DNA of 64,000 nt from Streptomyces sp. ST2-7A (lineage in GTDB: Bacteria > Actinomycetota > Actinomycetes > Streptomycetales > Streptomycetaceae), in NCBI RefSeq assembly GCF_021390475.1, contig NZ_JAJUWS010000034.1, forward strand, positions 1 through 64,000, read 5' to 3'. The position numbers were made by a program, and so were the translations under genes. Below the pieces are notes generated by a model. The model was not told the DNA's origin and did no database searches. It saw nothing but the letters and a program-made list of their open reading frames with translations. Of this stretch, positions 8,393 to 16,346 are shown piece after piece; position 1 is the stretch's first letter, and each line of letters begins with the position of its first letter.

Positions 8393-9574
8393 TTCGTCTG
8401 TCCGGTGCTCTGCTGCACGTTCGGGCCGCGACCGCATGGGTTCGTCAGATCGTTCAGGTTGCGACGGCAAGGGACGTCCACCCCAGCGGATGCCCTTCTC
8501 GCTTCGGACGCGGGCACGTTCGCGACGCTGCGCCGCGATGATGTCGGGGTGGCGGGTGTTGGTGTTTCGCCAGCGCAGGTAGGCGTGCAGGGCCCGGGTT
8601 TGCACGCTGTGGTTGCGGTGGTTGGAGTTGGCGATCGTGAACTGCCGCAGTGGCCCGAAATGGGCTTCGATCGGGTTGGCCCACGAGGCGTAGGTCGGGG
8701 TGAAGCACAGCTCGACGCGGTTCTTCTTCGCCCAGCGGCGGATCTTGTCGCCTTTGTGGGCGGACAGGTTGTCCAGGATGACGTAGATCGGGGCGCCGTC
8801 CGGGCGCGCGGCCCGGATCGACCTCAGTGCGGCCAGGGTGTTCACCGCACCCTTCTTGCGGCGGTTGACGCCCCACAGCCGGTCGTCGCCGACGGAATAG
8901 CAGCCGTGGAAGTACCGCACCCCGTGGGTGCGGTGGTAGGTCGCGGGATGGCGCTCGGGGTGACCGGCGGGAGCCCAGCCGGCCCCGGCGGTGGGGCGGA
9001 TGCCGAGCGGCCCGAACTCGTCGAACGCGAACACGCGGTCCGCGAAGCGTTCCAGCACCTCCTCGATGCGGTCCAGCTTGGCGTCACGCTCGGGGTCGGG
9101 CGACTCCTTCCAGGTTTTGGTGCGCTGGAAGCTGATGCCGCGGCGGGCGAGCAGGCACCGTAATGCCTCGCGGCCGATCCGGATCACATGGCCGTGTACC
9201 TTCCGCAGGTAGGCGGCAAGTTTACGGATCGACCAGCGGGTGAAGGGCTGGCCGAGCTTGGTCGGGCGGGTGGTGGCCGTCTGGACGACGAAGTCCTCGT
9301 CGTCAGGACTGAGCAGGCGGGGACGGCCTCCCGCCCAGCGAGGGTCCAGGCAGGCCAGGCCGATCTCGTTGAACCGGTGGATCACGTCGCGGACGGTGTC
9401 CTCGTCAGCCTGAACCAGCTTCGCGATCACCGGGACCCGGTTTCCGCCGGCCGAGGCCAACAGCATCATCGCGCGCCGGTATCGCACCGTGCTGGTGCTG
9501 CCCCGGCGCACGATCTGCTGCAGCTTCTGCCCCTCCTGGTCGGTCAATCTGCGCACACGGGCAGGCTCAGCCAC
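8372..9574 (-). CDS. IS630-family transposase
   Basis: DDE transposase of about 400 residues. The N-terminal helix-turn-helix region (VIAKLVQADEDTVRDVIHRF) is followed by a catalytic domain with all three acidic residues in recognisable contexts: FAFDEFGPLG, VILDNLSAHKG and NPIEAHFGPL. It therefore looks functional. The GTG at 9574 gives MAEPARVRRLT; an in-frame TTG at 9616 would add 14 residues. The C-terminal tail of about 25 residues after GGRPLP is encoded by DNA that includes the degraded internal IS end and the last bases of the MarR gene. The original stop has evidently been lost, which is unusual for the family. Confidence 0.9.
   Translation of the reverse strand: MAEPARVRRLTDQEGQKLQQIVRRGSTSTVRYRRAMMLLASAGGNRVPVIAKLVQADEDTVRDVIHRFNEIGLACLDPRWAGGRPRLLSPDDEDFVVQTATTRPTKLGQPFTRWSIRKLAAYLRKVHGHVIRIGREALRCLLARRGISFQRTKTWKESPDPERDAKLDRIEEVLERFADRVFAFDEFGPLGIRPTAGAGWAPAGHPERHPATYHRTHGVRYFHGCYSVGDDRLWGVNRRKKGAVNTLAALRSIRAARPDGAPIYVILDNLSAHKGDKIRRWAKKNRVELCFTPTYASWANPIEAHFGPLRQFTIANSNHRNHSVQTRALHAYLRWRNTNTRHPDIIAAQRRERARVRSEKGIRWGGRPLPSQPERSDEPMRSRPERAAEHRTDESLAHTA
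8428..8444 (+). repeat. Internal remnant of an IS630 left end
   Basis: GCGACCGCATGGGTTCG matches positions 6906-6922 of the left terminal repeat at 15 of 17 bases and in the same orientation. The outermost bases expected for a functional end (GTGTT) read GGGCC here. It is placed where the left end of a normal-length IS630 would lie relative to the transposase. Confidence 0.6.
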
Positions 9575-9630
9575 CACACCCCCCAACGGTTGGGTCGGAC
9601 GTCTCCGGACATCCAACCGCTGAAACCGCC

Positions 9631-9659
9631 GACCCGGCGAACCTTCCCGGTCAGAGCAC
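9631..9659 (-). repeat. Right terminal inverted repeat of the IS630 element
   Basis: Read on the minus strand it begins GTGCTCTGACCGGGAAGG, matching the left repeat (23 of 29). Its terminal base completes the TAG stop codon of the neighbouring DASS gene. Confidence 0.88.
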
Positions 9660-11296
9660 TAGACGGTGAGGCCGAAGACCAGGACTCCCAGGCTGTAGAG
9701 GGCGAGCATCAGCAGCACGATGCCGATGACGTTGAGCCAGACCCCGCCCCGGATCATCTGCCCGATGGTCACCTGGCCGGAGCCGAAGACCACCGCGTTC
9801 GGCGGCGTGGCCACCGGCAGCATGAAGGCGCAGGTGGCGGCCACGGCGACCGGGATGAGCAGCAGCATCGGATCCAGCCCCAGGCCGCCCGCCACCCCCG
9901 CCATGATCGGCAGGAAGGTCGCCACCGTGGCGGTGTTGCTGGTCAACTCCGTCAGCAGCAGCACCAGGACGGCCACCGCCACCACGAACAGCACGGTCGG
10001 CAGCACGTCCAGGCCGGTGACCCGGTCACCGATCCACGGCCCCAGCCCGGTCTGCTCGCCGTCCTCCCCGGTGCGGTTGAAGGCACCGGAGAGCGCCAAC
10101 CCACCGCCGAACAGCAGCAGGATGCCCCAGGGCAGGGCCTTGGTGTCCTCCCAGCCCAGCGCCCGATGGCGGCGATCGCGGGAGACCGGCAGCAGCAGGA
10201 GCAGCACGGCGGCCGTCATCGCGATCGCGGCGTCGTCGATCCGCTCGGTCCACGGCCACACGCCGTGCAGTTGCGGCATCAACACCCAGGAGACGGCGGC
10301 GAACACGAAGACCGCCAGCACTGTCCACTCCGGGCGGCTGATCGGGCCCAACTCGCGCAGCTTCTCCCGGATCAGCTCCCGGCCGCCGGGTATCTCGCCG
10401 ACGCTCGGCCGGAAGACCACCCGGGTGAGCACCAGCCAGGCGATGACCAGGAAGACGGCCGCGATCGGCACCCCGAACTGCATCCACTGGAAGAAACTGA
10501 TCGAGATGCCGTAGTTCTCGTCGACGAAGCCGCGCAGCAGGGTGTTGGGCGGGGTGCCGATCACGGTGCCGAGCGAGCCGATCGAGGCCGCGTAGGCGAT
10601 GCCCAGCATCAGGGCGGTGGCGAAGTTCGGGTCCCGCCGGCCGTCGCCGAGCTGCGCCATCAGCCCGAGCACGGCGATGCCGATGGGGAGCATCATCACC
10701 GCCGTCGCGGTGTTGGAGATCCACATGCTCAGGAACGCCGAGGCGATCATGAAACCCAGGATCATCCGGCGCGGACCGGTGCCGACCACCAGCACGGTGG
10801 CCAACGCGAAGCGGGTGTGCAGATTCCAGCGTTGCATCGCGATGGCGATGATGAAGCCGCCCATGAACAGGAAGATGACGGGGTTGGCGTACGGGGGAGC
10901 GACCTCCTCGATGGGCGCCACGTCCAACGCCGGAAAGGCGATCAGCGGCACCAGGGCGGTGGCCGGCAGCGGCAGTGCCTCGGTCATCCACCACACGGCC
11001 ATCAGCACGGCGACGGCCGCCACGTTCCTGTCCTGCGGCGCGAGCGAGTCGGGCAGCAGCAGTCGGACGGCGAAGGCCAGCACCAGGCCGGCGAACAGCC
11101 CGACCCACTGCCGGGTCCGCACCCCGGTGCCCGGTCGGTCGGCCGTCTCCACGCGGGGCGCGGAGTCCGGTCCGTCCGGTGCCCCGCCCCCCTCGGGGCC
11201 GCCGGTCCGTTCGCCTTCCGGCGCGGTGCCGTCCCGGCGTTCCGGCCGTTCCTCCTCGGACCTCGTCGTCCCCGTGTCCGCCACGCTGTCCCCCAT
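9659..11296 (-). CDS. DASS (SLC13) sodium/dicarboxylate-type transporter
   Basis: Integral membrane transporter of about 545 residues of the divalent anion:Na+ symporter family, expected to import C4-dicarboxylates or related anions. After a ~70-residue hydrophilic Glu/Arg/Gly-rich N-terminus come about 11 hydrophobic segments. Both family SNT signatures are present: WISNTATAVMMLP and LTSNTATVATFLP. VMPVATPP-like and PPNTLLRG motifs are also seen. The ATG at 11296 is preferred, though the frame is open to 11374. The stop codon TAG (9661-9659) coincides with the target site of the adjacent IS630. The TA duplication regenerated the stop, so the protein is probably full-length, but its original 3' flank and terminator were moved 2.76 kb away. 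Confidence 0.88.
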   Translation of the reverse strand: MGDSVADTGTTRSEEERPERRDGTAPEGERTGGPEGGGAPDGPDSAPRVETADRPGTGVRTRQWVGLFAGLVLAFAVRLLLPDSLAPQDRNVAAVAVLMAVWWMTEALPLPATALVPLIAFPALDVAPIEEVAPPYANPVIFLFMGGFIIAIAMQRWNLHTRFALATVLVVGTGPRRMILGFMIASAFLSMWISNTATAVMMLPIGIAVLGLMAQLGDGRRDPNFATALMLGIAYAASIGSLGTVIGTPPNTLLRGFVDENYGISISFFQWMQFGVPIAAVFLVIAWLVLTRVVFRPSVGEIPGGRELIREKLRELGPISRPEWTVLAVFVFAAVSWVLMPQLHGVWPWTERIDDAAIAMTAAVLLLLLPVSRDRRHRALGWEDTKALPWGILLLFGGGLALSGAFNRTGEDGEQTGLGPWIGDRVTGLDVLPTVLFVVAVAVLVLLLTELTSNTATVATFLPIMAGVAGGLGLDPMLLLIPVAVAATCAFMLPVATPPNAVVFGSGQVTIGQMIRGGVWLNVIGIVLLMLALYSLGVLVFGLTV

Positions 11297-11972
11297 TGTC
11301 CGCCGTGTGCAGGTGTGTTCGGCCCGCGAAGGGCCGGCTTCCGCCGGCCCCCTGCCCGTTCCGTCGGCGTCCACGCACCGGGGCGCGGAGTGTTATCGGG
11401 GTGTTGCCCGGGGCTCCGGTGACCGGGGGACGGGCCGGGACGGGCCGTGACGTGTCGGGCACCCCGCCCCGGAGCGGTCGATCCGCCGGCCCGACCGGGC
11501 CGGGCCGGCGGAAAGCGGCGGGTGATCGGGCGGTCACCCGCTCCCGGGGGCGTCGGCGGGGTGACGGGCCGCCTCGGTGCCGATGGAGTCGCGGGGTTCG
11601 GTCCCCTCGACGATTTCCGTCCGTCCGGGTGCGCGGGGATCCGCGTGAACGGCCGGGCACGATCCTCGAACGCCGTTCCCGAGCGGCTCCGGGAGCCGAT
11701 GGATCCCGGCCGGCGGTGCTCTCCGAGCAGGGACATCTCGGCCCGGTCACGGTGACGACAACCCGTTGTCGGACTTCTGGACGCGGCCCACCTGTCCGAG
11801 TACCGTGCCGGGGCATGCGACAGGGGCACAGGCTTCCCGTTTCCCCTGTTCCCGCCGCCGGTTCCCCTCGGCAGGGGAGGCCAACGTCCCGCCGCCCCCG
11901 CCGACTGTCCGGCGGGTGTACGACGGGTGCGGGGCAGCGGCTCCGTCTCCCCGACCCCGGAAGGCATCCCGC
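11297..11972. other. Divergent intergenic region between DASS and cstA
   Basis: No gene is supported in this 676-bp stretch. It is GC-rich with several imperfect hairpins (for example around 11490-11515) and presumably holds both divergent promoters. The clearest palindrome is recorded separately at 11756-11771. Confidence 0.5.
11756..11771. promoter_or_regulatory. Palindrome upstream of cstA
   Basis: CGACAA-CCCG-TTGTCG is a perfect 6-bp inverted repeat with a 4-nt centre, about 200 bp before the cstA start. It could be an operator for cstA. There is no independent support. Confidence 0.3.
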
Positions 11973-13673
11973 GTGAACGCACTCCCCCTGCTGTTGATCG
12001 GCCTGGCGACATTCGCGGGCGGCTACCTCCTGTACTCGAAGTTCCTGGGCGACCGGGTCTACAAGCTCGACCCGGCCTTCAGGACACCCGCGCACGAACA
12101 GCGGGACGGCGTGGACTACGTCCCGACCAACAAGTTCGTGCTGTGGGGACACCACTTCACCTCGGTCGCGGGCGCGGCGCCGATCGTCGGCCCCGCGGTC
12201 GCCGTGATCTGGGGCTGGCTGCCCGCCTTCCTGTGGGTCACCCTCGGGACGGTCTTCTTCGCGGGCATGCACGACCTGGGGGCCCTGTGGGCCTCGGCGC
12301 GCAACAAGGGCCGCTCGATGGGCACACTCTCCGGCCGATACATCGGCGACCGGGGCGCGAAGCTCTTCCTGGTCGTGATCTTCCTGCTGCTGCTGATGGT
12401 GGTCGCGGCCTTCGCGGTGGTCATCAAGAACCTGCTGATCTCCACCCCCTCGGCGGTGATCCCCGCCTGGGGCGCGGTCGCGGTGGCGCTGCTGGTCGGG
12501 CAGGCGGTCTACCGCTACAGGGTGAGCCTCGGCGTGGTCACCGTGGTCGGCGTCGCCGCGCTCTACGGGCTGATCCTCCTCGGTGACGCCTTCCCGGTGG
12601 AGCTGCCCGACCCGATCCTGGGCATGTCCCCGGCGACCTTCTGGATCCTCGCCCTCTTCGTCTACGCCGGCATCGCCTCCCTGCTGCCGGTCTGGGTGCT
12701 GCTCCAGCCGCGCGACTACATCAACGGCGTCCAGCTCTTCGTCGGCCTCGGCATCCTCTTCGTCTCCGTGCTGGTGAGCGCCCCGACGATCGTCGCCCCG
12801 GCCATCAACGACGCCGTGCCCGCGGGCACCCCGGACCTGTTGCCGCTGCTCTTCGTCACCATCGCCTGCGGCGCGATATCCGGCTTCCACGGCATGGTCT
12901 CCTCGGGCACCACCTCCAAACAGCTGGACAAGGAGACCGACGCCCGCTTCGTCGGCTACTTCGGCGCGGTCGGCGAGGGCATGCTCGCCCTCGGCGCGAT
13001 CATCGCCGCCGTGGCGGGTTTCCGCACCGTGGCCGAATGGGAGAGCGTCTACAGCGGCTTCGGTGAGGGCGGCGTCGCGGCGTTCGTCGCGGGTGGCGGG
13101 GAGCTCGTCCACGGCGGGCTGGGCCTGCCGGTCTCGCTGAGTTCGACGGTCCTGGCCACCATGGCGATCCTGTTCGCCGCCACCACCATGGACACCGGCG
13201 TGCGCCTGCTGCGCTTCGTCGTCCAGGAGGCCGGCGAGGCCGCGAAGGTGAGGATCAACACCGGCATCGGCACCCTCATCGCGGTGGGCGCCGGGATGGC
13301 CCTCACCTTCAGCCAGGGCGCCGACGGCGCGGGCGGTCTGCGGATCTGGCCGCTGTTCGGCACCAGCAACCAACTGCTGGCCTCCCTGACCCTCTCCATC
13401 ATCGCGGTCATCCTGATCCGCAAGCGGCGCAACCCGACACCCGCGCTGGTGCCCCTCGTGTTCGTGTTCGTGATGGCGTTCTGGGCGGCGCTCGCCCAGC
13501 TCGGGGACCTCTACGAGACCCGGGACTGGCTGCTGCTGGGCATCGACGTCGTCATCATCGTCGCCGCCCTGTGGGTCGCCATCGAGGCGGTCGGCGCGAT
13601 GCGGCGGGCCTACCGGGAGCCGCCGGAGGACCCCGACGCCGATGTGACGGAGAAAGCCGAGCTGAAGGGGTGA
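11973..13673 (+). CDS. cstA: CstA-family carbon starvation transporter
   Basis: A 566-residue polytopic membrane protein of the CstA family, which in enteric bacteria takes up pyruvate and some peptides during carbon limitation. The family motif WGHHFTSVAGAAPIVGPAVA is present near residue 60, followed by about 15 hydrophobic segments and the conserved GFHGMVSSGTTSKQL stretch. The GTG at 11973 follows GGAAGG at good spacing; the frame is open further upstream without a better site. Its stop codon overlaps the next start (GTGA), so the downstream small protein is translationally coupled, as ybdD/yjiX-type partners are in other bacteria. Confidence 0.92.
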   Translation: MNALPLLLIGLATFAGGYLLYSKFLGDRVYKLDPAFRTPAHEQRDGVDYVPTNKFVLWGHHFTSVAGAAPIVGPAVAVIWGWLPAFLWVTLGTVFFAGMHDLGALWASARNKGRSMGTLSGRYIGDRGAKLFLVVIFLLLLMVVAAFAVVIKNLLISTPSAVIPAWGAVAVALLVGQAVYRYRVSLGVVTVVGVAALYGLILLGDAFPVELPDPILGMSPATFWILALFVYAGIASLLPVWVLLQPRDYINGVQLFVGLGILFVSVLVSAPTIVAPAINDAVPAGTPDLLPLLFVTIACGAISGFHGMVSSGTTSKQLDKETDARFVGYFGAVGEGMLALGAIIAAVAGFRTVAEWESVYSGFGEGGVAAFVAGGGELVHGGLGLPVSLSSTVLATMAILFAATTMDTGVRLLRFVVQEAGEAAKVRINTGIGTLIAVGAGMALTFSQGADGAGGLRIWPLFGTSNQLLASLTLSIIAVILIRKRRNPTPALVPLVFVFVMAFWAALAQLGDLYETRDWLLLGIDVVIIVAALWVAIEAVGAMRRAYREPPEDPDADVTEKAELKG

Positions 13674-13930
13674 GTCCTTCCCGTTGGGCCTCGTTCCGGG
13701 CCGGGTTGGGGGAGTTCTGGGCCGGTCCCTACCGGCGCACCCTCGCCCGCGCCCGGCGCGAGGAGGACGACCTCTTCCGGATGGTCGTCCTCGCGGAGGC
13801 ACTGGGCGTGCCCGACCCGGCGGCGTACTACACCGTCGAGCTGATCCCCGCCGTCTACGAGGACTTCCACGCCTGGCACCGCCGGATGGGCATGGAGCGC
13901 TCGCCCCTGGAGCACGTCGGATGCTGCTAG
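13670..13930 (+). CDS. Small CstA-linked protein ending in Cys-Cys (cory-CC-star type)
   Basis: An 86-residue soluble, charged protein beginning with GTG that overlaps the cstA stop by 4 nt. Conserved-looking blocks are LGEFWAGPYRRTLARARREEDDLFRMVV and VELIPAVYEDFHAWHRRMGMERSP. The chain ends HVGCC followed directly by the stop. A short actinobacterial protein with a C-terminal Cys pair beside CstA matches the family informally called cory-CC-star; its biochemical role is unknown. It occupies the position that YbdD/YjiX proteins hold next to CstA elsewhere. The next gene starts 10 nt before its end. The terminal CC pair could bind metal or form a redox or lipid-modified tail; this is speculation. 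Confidence 0.85.
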   Translation: MSPSRWASFRAGLGEFWAGPYRRTLARARREEDDLFRMVVLAEALGVPDPAAYYTVELIPAVYEDFHAWHRRMGMERSPLEHVGCC

Positions 13931-14913
13931 ACCTCCTCACCCCGCACCGGGTCGTGTTCGTCGGGGGCAAGGGCGGAGTCGGCAAGACCTCCGTCGCCGC
14001 CGCGCTCGCCCTCGGCCGCGCCCGGGCGGGCGCCCGCGTGCTGCTGGTGTCCACCGACCCCGCCCACAACCTCGGCCACCTCTGGGACCGTCCCGTGGGC
14101 GACCGGCCCGTCCGCCTCACCGGCCCCGGGGACCTCACCCCCGGAGCCGGGAGGGCGGGCCACGTCGACGGGCTGGAGATCGACCCGGAGCGCACGGTCG
14201 AGCAGCACCTGTCCGCGGTCGCCGCGACGATGCGGCGCCTCCTCCCCGAGCGGATGCACGCGCCGGCCGCCCGGCACCTGGAGCTGGCCCGGCAGGCGCC
14301 CGGCACGCACGAGTCGGCGGTGCTGGAGCGGATCGCCGAAGCGGTGGAGCTCGGGGCGGAGGCGTACGACCTCGTCGTCTTCGACACCGCGCCCTCCGGG
14401 CACACGCTGCGGCTGCTCGCGCTGCCCGAACAGCTCGCCTCCTGGACCGAGGCCCTGCTCGTCAACCGCGACCGCTCCGAGCGGTTCGGCGACGCGGTGC
14501 GCGGTCTCGGCGGCGGCCGGGAGACCGACCGCGACGCCGAACTGCGCCGGGTCCTCCTGCGTCGGCGCGACCGCTTCGCCCGGCTGCGCGAGGTGGTGAC
14601 CGACCCGGCGCGGACCGGGTTCGTGATCGTGCTGACCGCCGAACCGCTTCCGATCGCCGAGACCACGGAGATGTACGAGAAGCTCACCGGCCTCGGAGTC
14701 GAGGTGACCGCTCTCGTCGCCAACCGCCGTTCCCCGGCGGACGCCGGTGACCTGCTCGCCCGGCGCCGGGACCGGGAGGACGAGCACCTCGTCCGGTTGC
14801 GGCGGCGGATCCCGGACCCACCGCTGCTCGACGTGCCGCTGCTGCCGGGGGACCTGGTGGGCGCGGAGGCGCTCGCCGTCCTGGCCGACCGACTCGGACC
14901 CTCCCCGGCCTGA
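13921..14913 (+). CDS. ArsA/GET3-family ATPase
   Basis: A 330-residue deviant-Walker ATPase. The P-loop is VGGKGGVGKTSVA near residue 17, switch I is VSTDPAHNLGHLWD and switch II is FDTAPSGHTLRLL, all diagnostic of the ArsA/GET3 family. No second ATPase half is present, so it would act as a dimer. Family members drive arsenite pumps or escort tail-anchored membrane proteins. There is no arsB, arsR or arsC nearby. Instead the gene overlaps the CC-ended protein and follows cstA, which suggests service to that transporter or to the small protein. The ATG at 13921 overlaps the preceding gene by 10 nt, implying translational coupling. A perfect hairpin ends the operon. Confidence 0.87.
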   Translation: MLLDLLTPHRVVFVGGKGGVGKTSVAAALALGRARAGARVLLVSTDPAHNLGHLWDRPVGDRPVRLTGPGDLTPGAGRAGHVDGLEIDPERTVEQHLSAVAATMRRLLPERMHAPAARHLELARQAPGTHESAVLERIAEAVELGAEAYDLVVFDTAPSGHTLRLLALPEQLASWTEALLVNRDRSERFGDAVRGLGGGRETDRDAELRRVLLRRRDRFARLREVVTDPARTGFVIVLTAEPLPIAETTEMYEKLTGLGVEVTALVANRRSPADAGDLLARRRDREDEHLVRLRRRIPDPPLLDVPLLPGDLVGAEALAVLADRLGPSPA

Positions 14914-14916
14914 GGT

Positions 14917-14949
14917 CCGGCCCACCACCACCGGGCGGTGGTGGGCCGG
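14917..14949 (+). terminator. Terminator of the cstA operon
   Basis: CCGGCCCACCACC (14917-14929) and its exact complement (14937-14949) form a 13-bp stem with a 7-nt loop directly after the ArsA-like gene. The following 300 bp up to the LacI gene show no coding signal. Confidence 0.82.
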
Positions 14950-15248
14950 GGTGTCTTCGGAGGAGCCTTCCCGTCCGCCGGCCTTCCCGGTCGGTTCCGA
15001 CGTCGGGAGGCCGTTCGCAAGCGGGGTCACCCACGCGACCCCATCCGGGCCCGCCTCGTGGATGCCGTGGCGGATCACGGGGCCGGTGGCGACGGCTCGA
15101 TCCGCATCCCCGCGCATCCGTCAACGACGAGGCACGGAAGGGGGTGCCCCACACGGACACATCCGACGCCGGTCACCGTGGCCGACCCGGGTGTGTGGAT
15201 CACCGCCCGCGCGTCGCGCCACGCGGGCGATCGGTCACCGGGGCTTTC

Positions 15249-16346
15249 TCAGGTGGAGTCACGGATCACCAACTCCGTGGGCAGGATGACCGCGGACGGC
15301 TCCTCGCCCGTCATCCGGCCCATCAGCACCCGCACCATCTCGGCACTGATGCGCGCCCACGGCTGACGGATGGTGGTCAACTCCGGTCGGGATCCGACGG
15401 CGGCGGGGGAGTCGTCGAACCCGCCCACCGCCACGTCCTCCGGTACCCGGCGGCCCGACCGTTCCAGGGCGGCCAGGGCGCCGCGCGCCATCAGGTCGGA
15501 GGCGACGAAGACGGCGTCCAGGTCCGGCCTGCGGGCCAGGAGTTCGGCGACGGCCCGGTCGCCACTGTCCCGGCTGTAGTCGCCGATCGCGATCAGGTCC
15601 TCGTCCACCGGGACACCGGAGGCGCCGAGCACCTCCCGATACCCCAGCAGGCGGTCCACACCCCCCGGGGTGTCCTGCGGTCCCGCCACGGTGGCGATCC
15701 GCCGTCGTCCGCCGGCCAGGAGATGGCGCACCATCACCCGGGCGCCCTCCCGGTCGTCGGCCGCCACATGGGCCGTCGGCGCGGTGCCGTTCGCCCCGAC
15801 CGTCGGCTTGCCGCAGGCCACCACGGGTATCCCGGCCTCGGCCAGTTGCCCGGCCACCGGGTCGCCGGTGTGGCTGGAGACCAGCAGTACGCCGTCCACG
15901 TGGCCGGCGCCGATGTACCGGCCGATCCGGGACTGTTCCTCGGGGGTGCCGGCGATCATCAACAGCAACGGGATGTCGTGCTCGGCCAGAGCCCGGGTGC
16001 AACCGCGCAGCAGGACGTTGAAGTTGGGGTCCTCGAAGAACCGTTCCTGCGGCTCGGTCAGCAGGAAGGCCACCGAACCCGAGCGTCCGGTGATCAGCGA
16101 CCGGGCGTGCCGGTTGACCACGTACCCGGTGCTGTGGATGGCGGACCGCACGGCCTCCGCGGCCTCGGCGGAGACGTGGTGCCCGCCGTTGAGGAAGCGG
16201 GAGACCGTGCCCCGGGAGACCCCCGCCACCCGGGCCACGTCGTGGATGGTCGGGACACGGCGTCGTTCCCCGACCCGTGTCGTCGGACGTGCCGCGTCGG
16301 TACTCCGTGTCCCGCCCATCACTGCCTCCCCGTTCGGCGTGCTCAT
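15249..16346 (-). CDS. LacI-family regulator of the galactan locus
   Basis: A 365-residue LacI/GalR repressor. The helix-turn-helix TIHDVARVAGVSRGTVSRFLNG lies near residues 33-54, followed by the hinge and a periplasmic-binding-like effector domain ending VGGFDDSPAAVGSRPELTTIRQP. It is the last gene of the ABC transporter operon and its ATG overlaps the permease stop (ATGA). It is therefore made with the transporter and probably represses both this operon and the divergent GH42/GH53 genes through the CTGTGA-TCACAG palindromes at 19589-19624. A galacto-oligosaccharide inducer is inferred from the enzymes of the locus. Family relatives include CebR-type regulators. Confidence 0.88.
   Translation of the reverse strand: MSTPNGEAVMGGTRSTDAARPTTRVGERRRVPTIHDVARVAGVSRGTVSRFLNGGHHVSAEAAEAVRSAIHSTGYVVNRHARSLITGRSGSVAFLLTEPQERFFEDPNFNVLLRGCTRALAEHDIPLLLMIAGTPEEQSRIGRYIGAGHVDGVLLVSSHTGDPVAGQLAEAGIPVVACGKPTVGANGTAPTAHVAADDREGARVMVRHLLAGGRRRIATVAGPQDTPGGVDRLLGYREVLGASGVPVDEDLIAIGDYSRDSGDRAVAELLARRPDLDAVFVASDLMARGALAALERSGRRVPEDVAVGGFDDSPAAVGSRPELTTIRQPWARISAEMVRVLMGRMTGEEPSAVILPTELVIRDST

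Larger units (their letters stand above)
6899..9661. mobile_element. IS630-family element with two passenger genes
   Basis: The unit is bounded by inverted repeats 6901-6929 and 9631-9659 (23 of 29 bases match) and by a TA on each side (6899-6900, 9660-9661), the target duplication expected of IS630. Both junctions read CTAG. Inside are an intact DDE transposase (minus strand), an alpha/beta hydrolase (minus) and a divergent MarR regulator (plus). At 2.76 kb it is about twice the usual IS630 length. Base composition of the hydrolase and regulator is visibly less GC-rich than the flanks, consistent with foreign origin. A degraded copy of the left end sits at 8428-8444, between cargo and transposase. 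Confidence 0.85.

Noticed and set aside
13921..14913. An arsenic resistance operon
   Set aside because: The ATPase is ArsA-like, but there is no arsB, acr3, arsR, arsC or arsD nearby; the operon partner is cstA.
10026..15020. A 1,664-codon open frame on the minus strand opposite cstA and the ArsA-like gene
   Set aside because: High-GC DNA leaves long stop-free antisense frames; the translation is Arg/Gly/Pro-rich low complexity and the opposite strand carries clear conserved genes.
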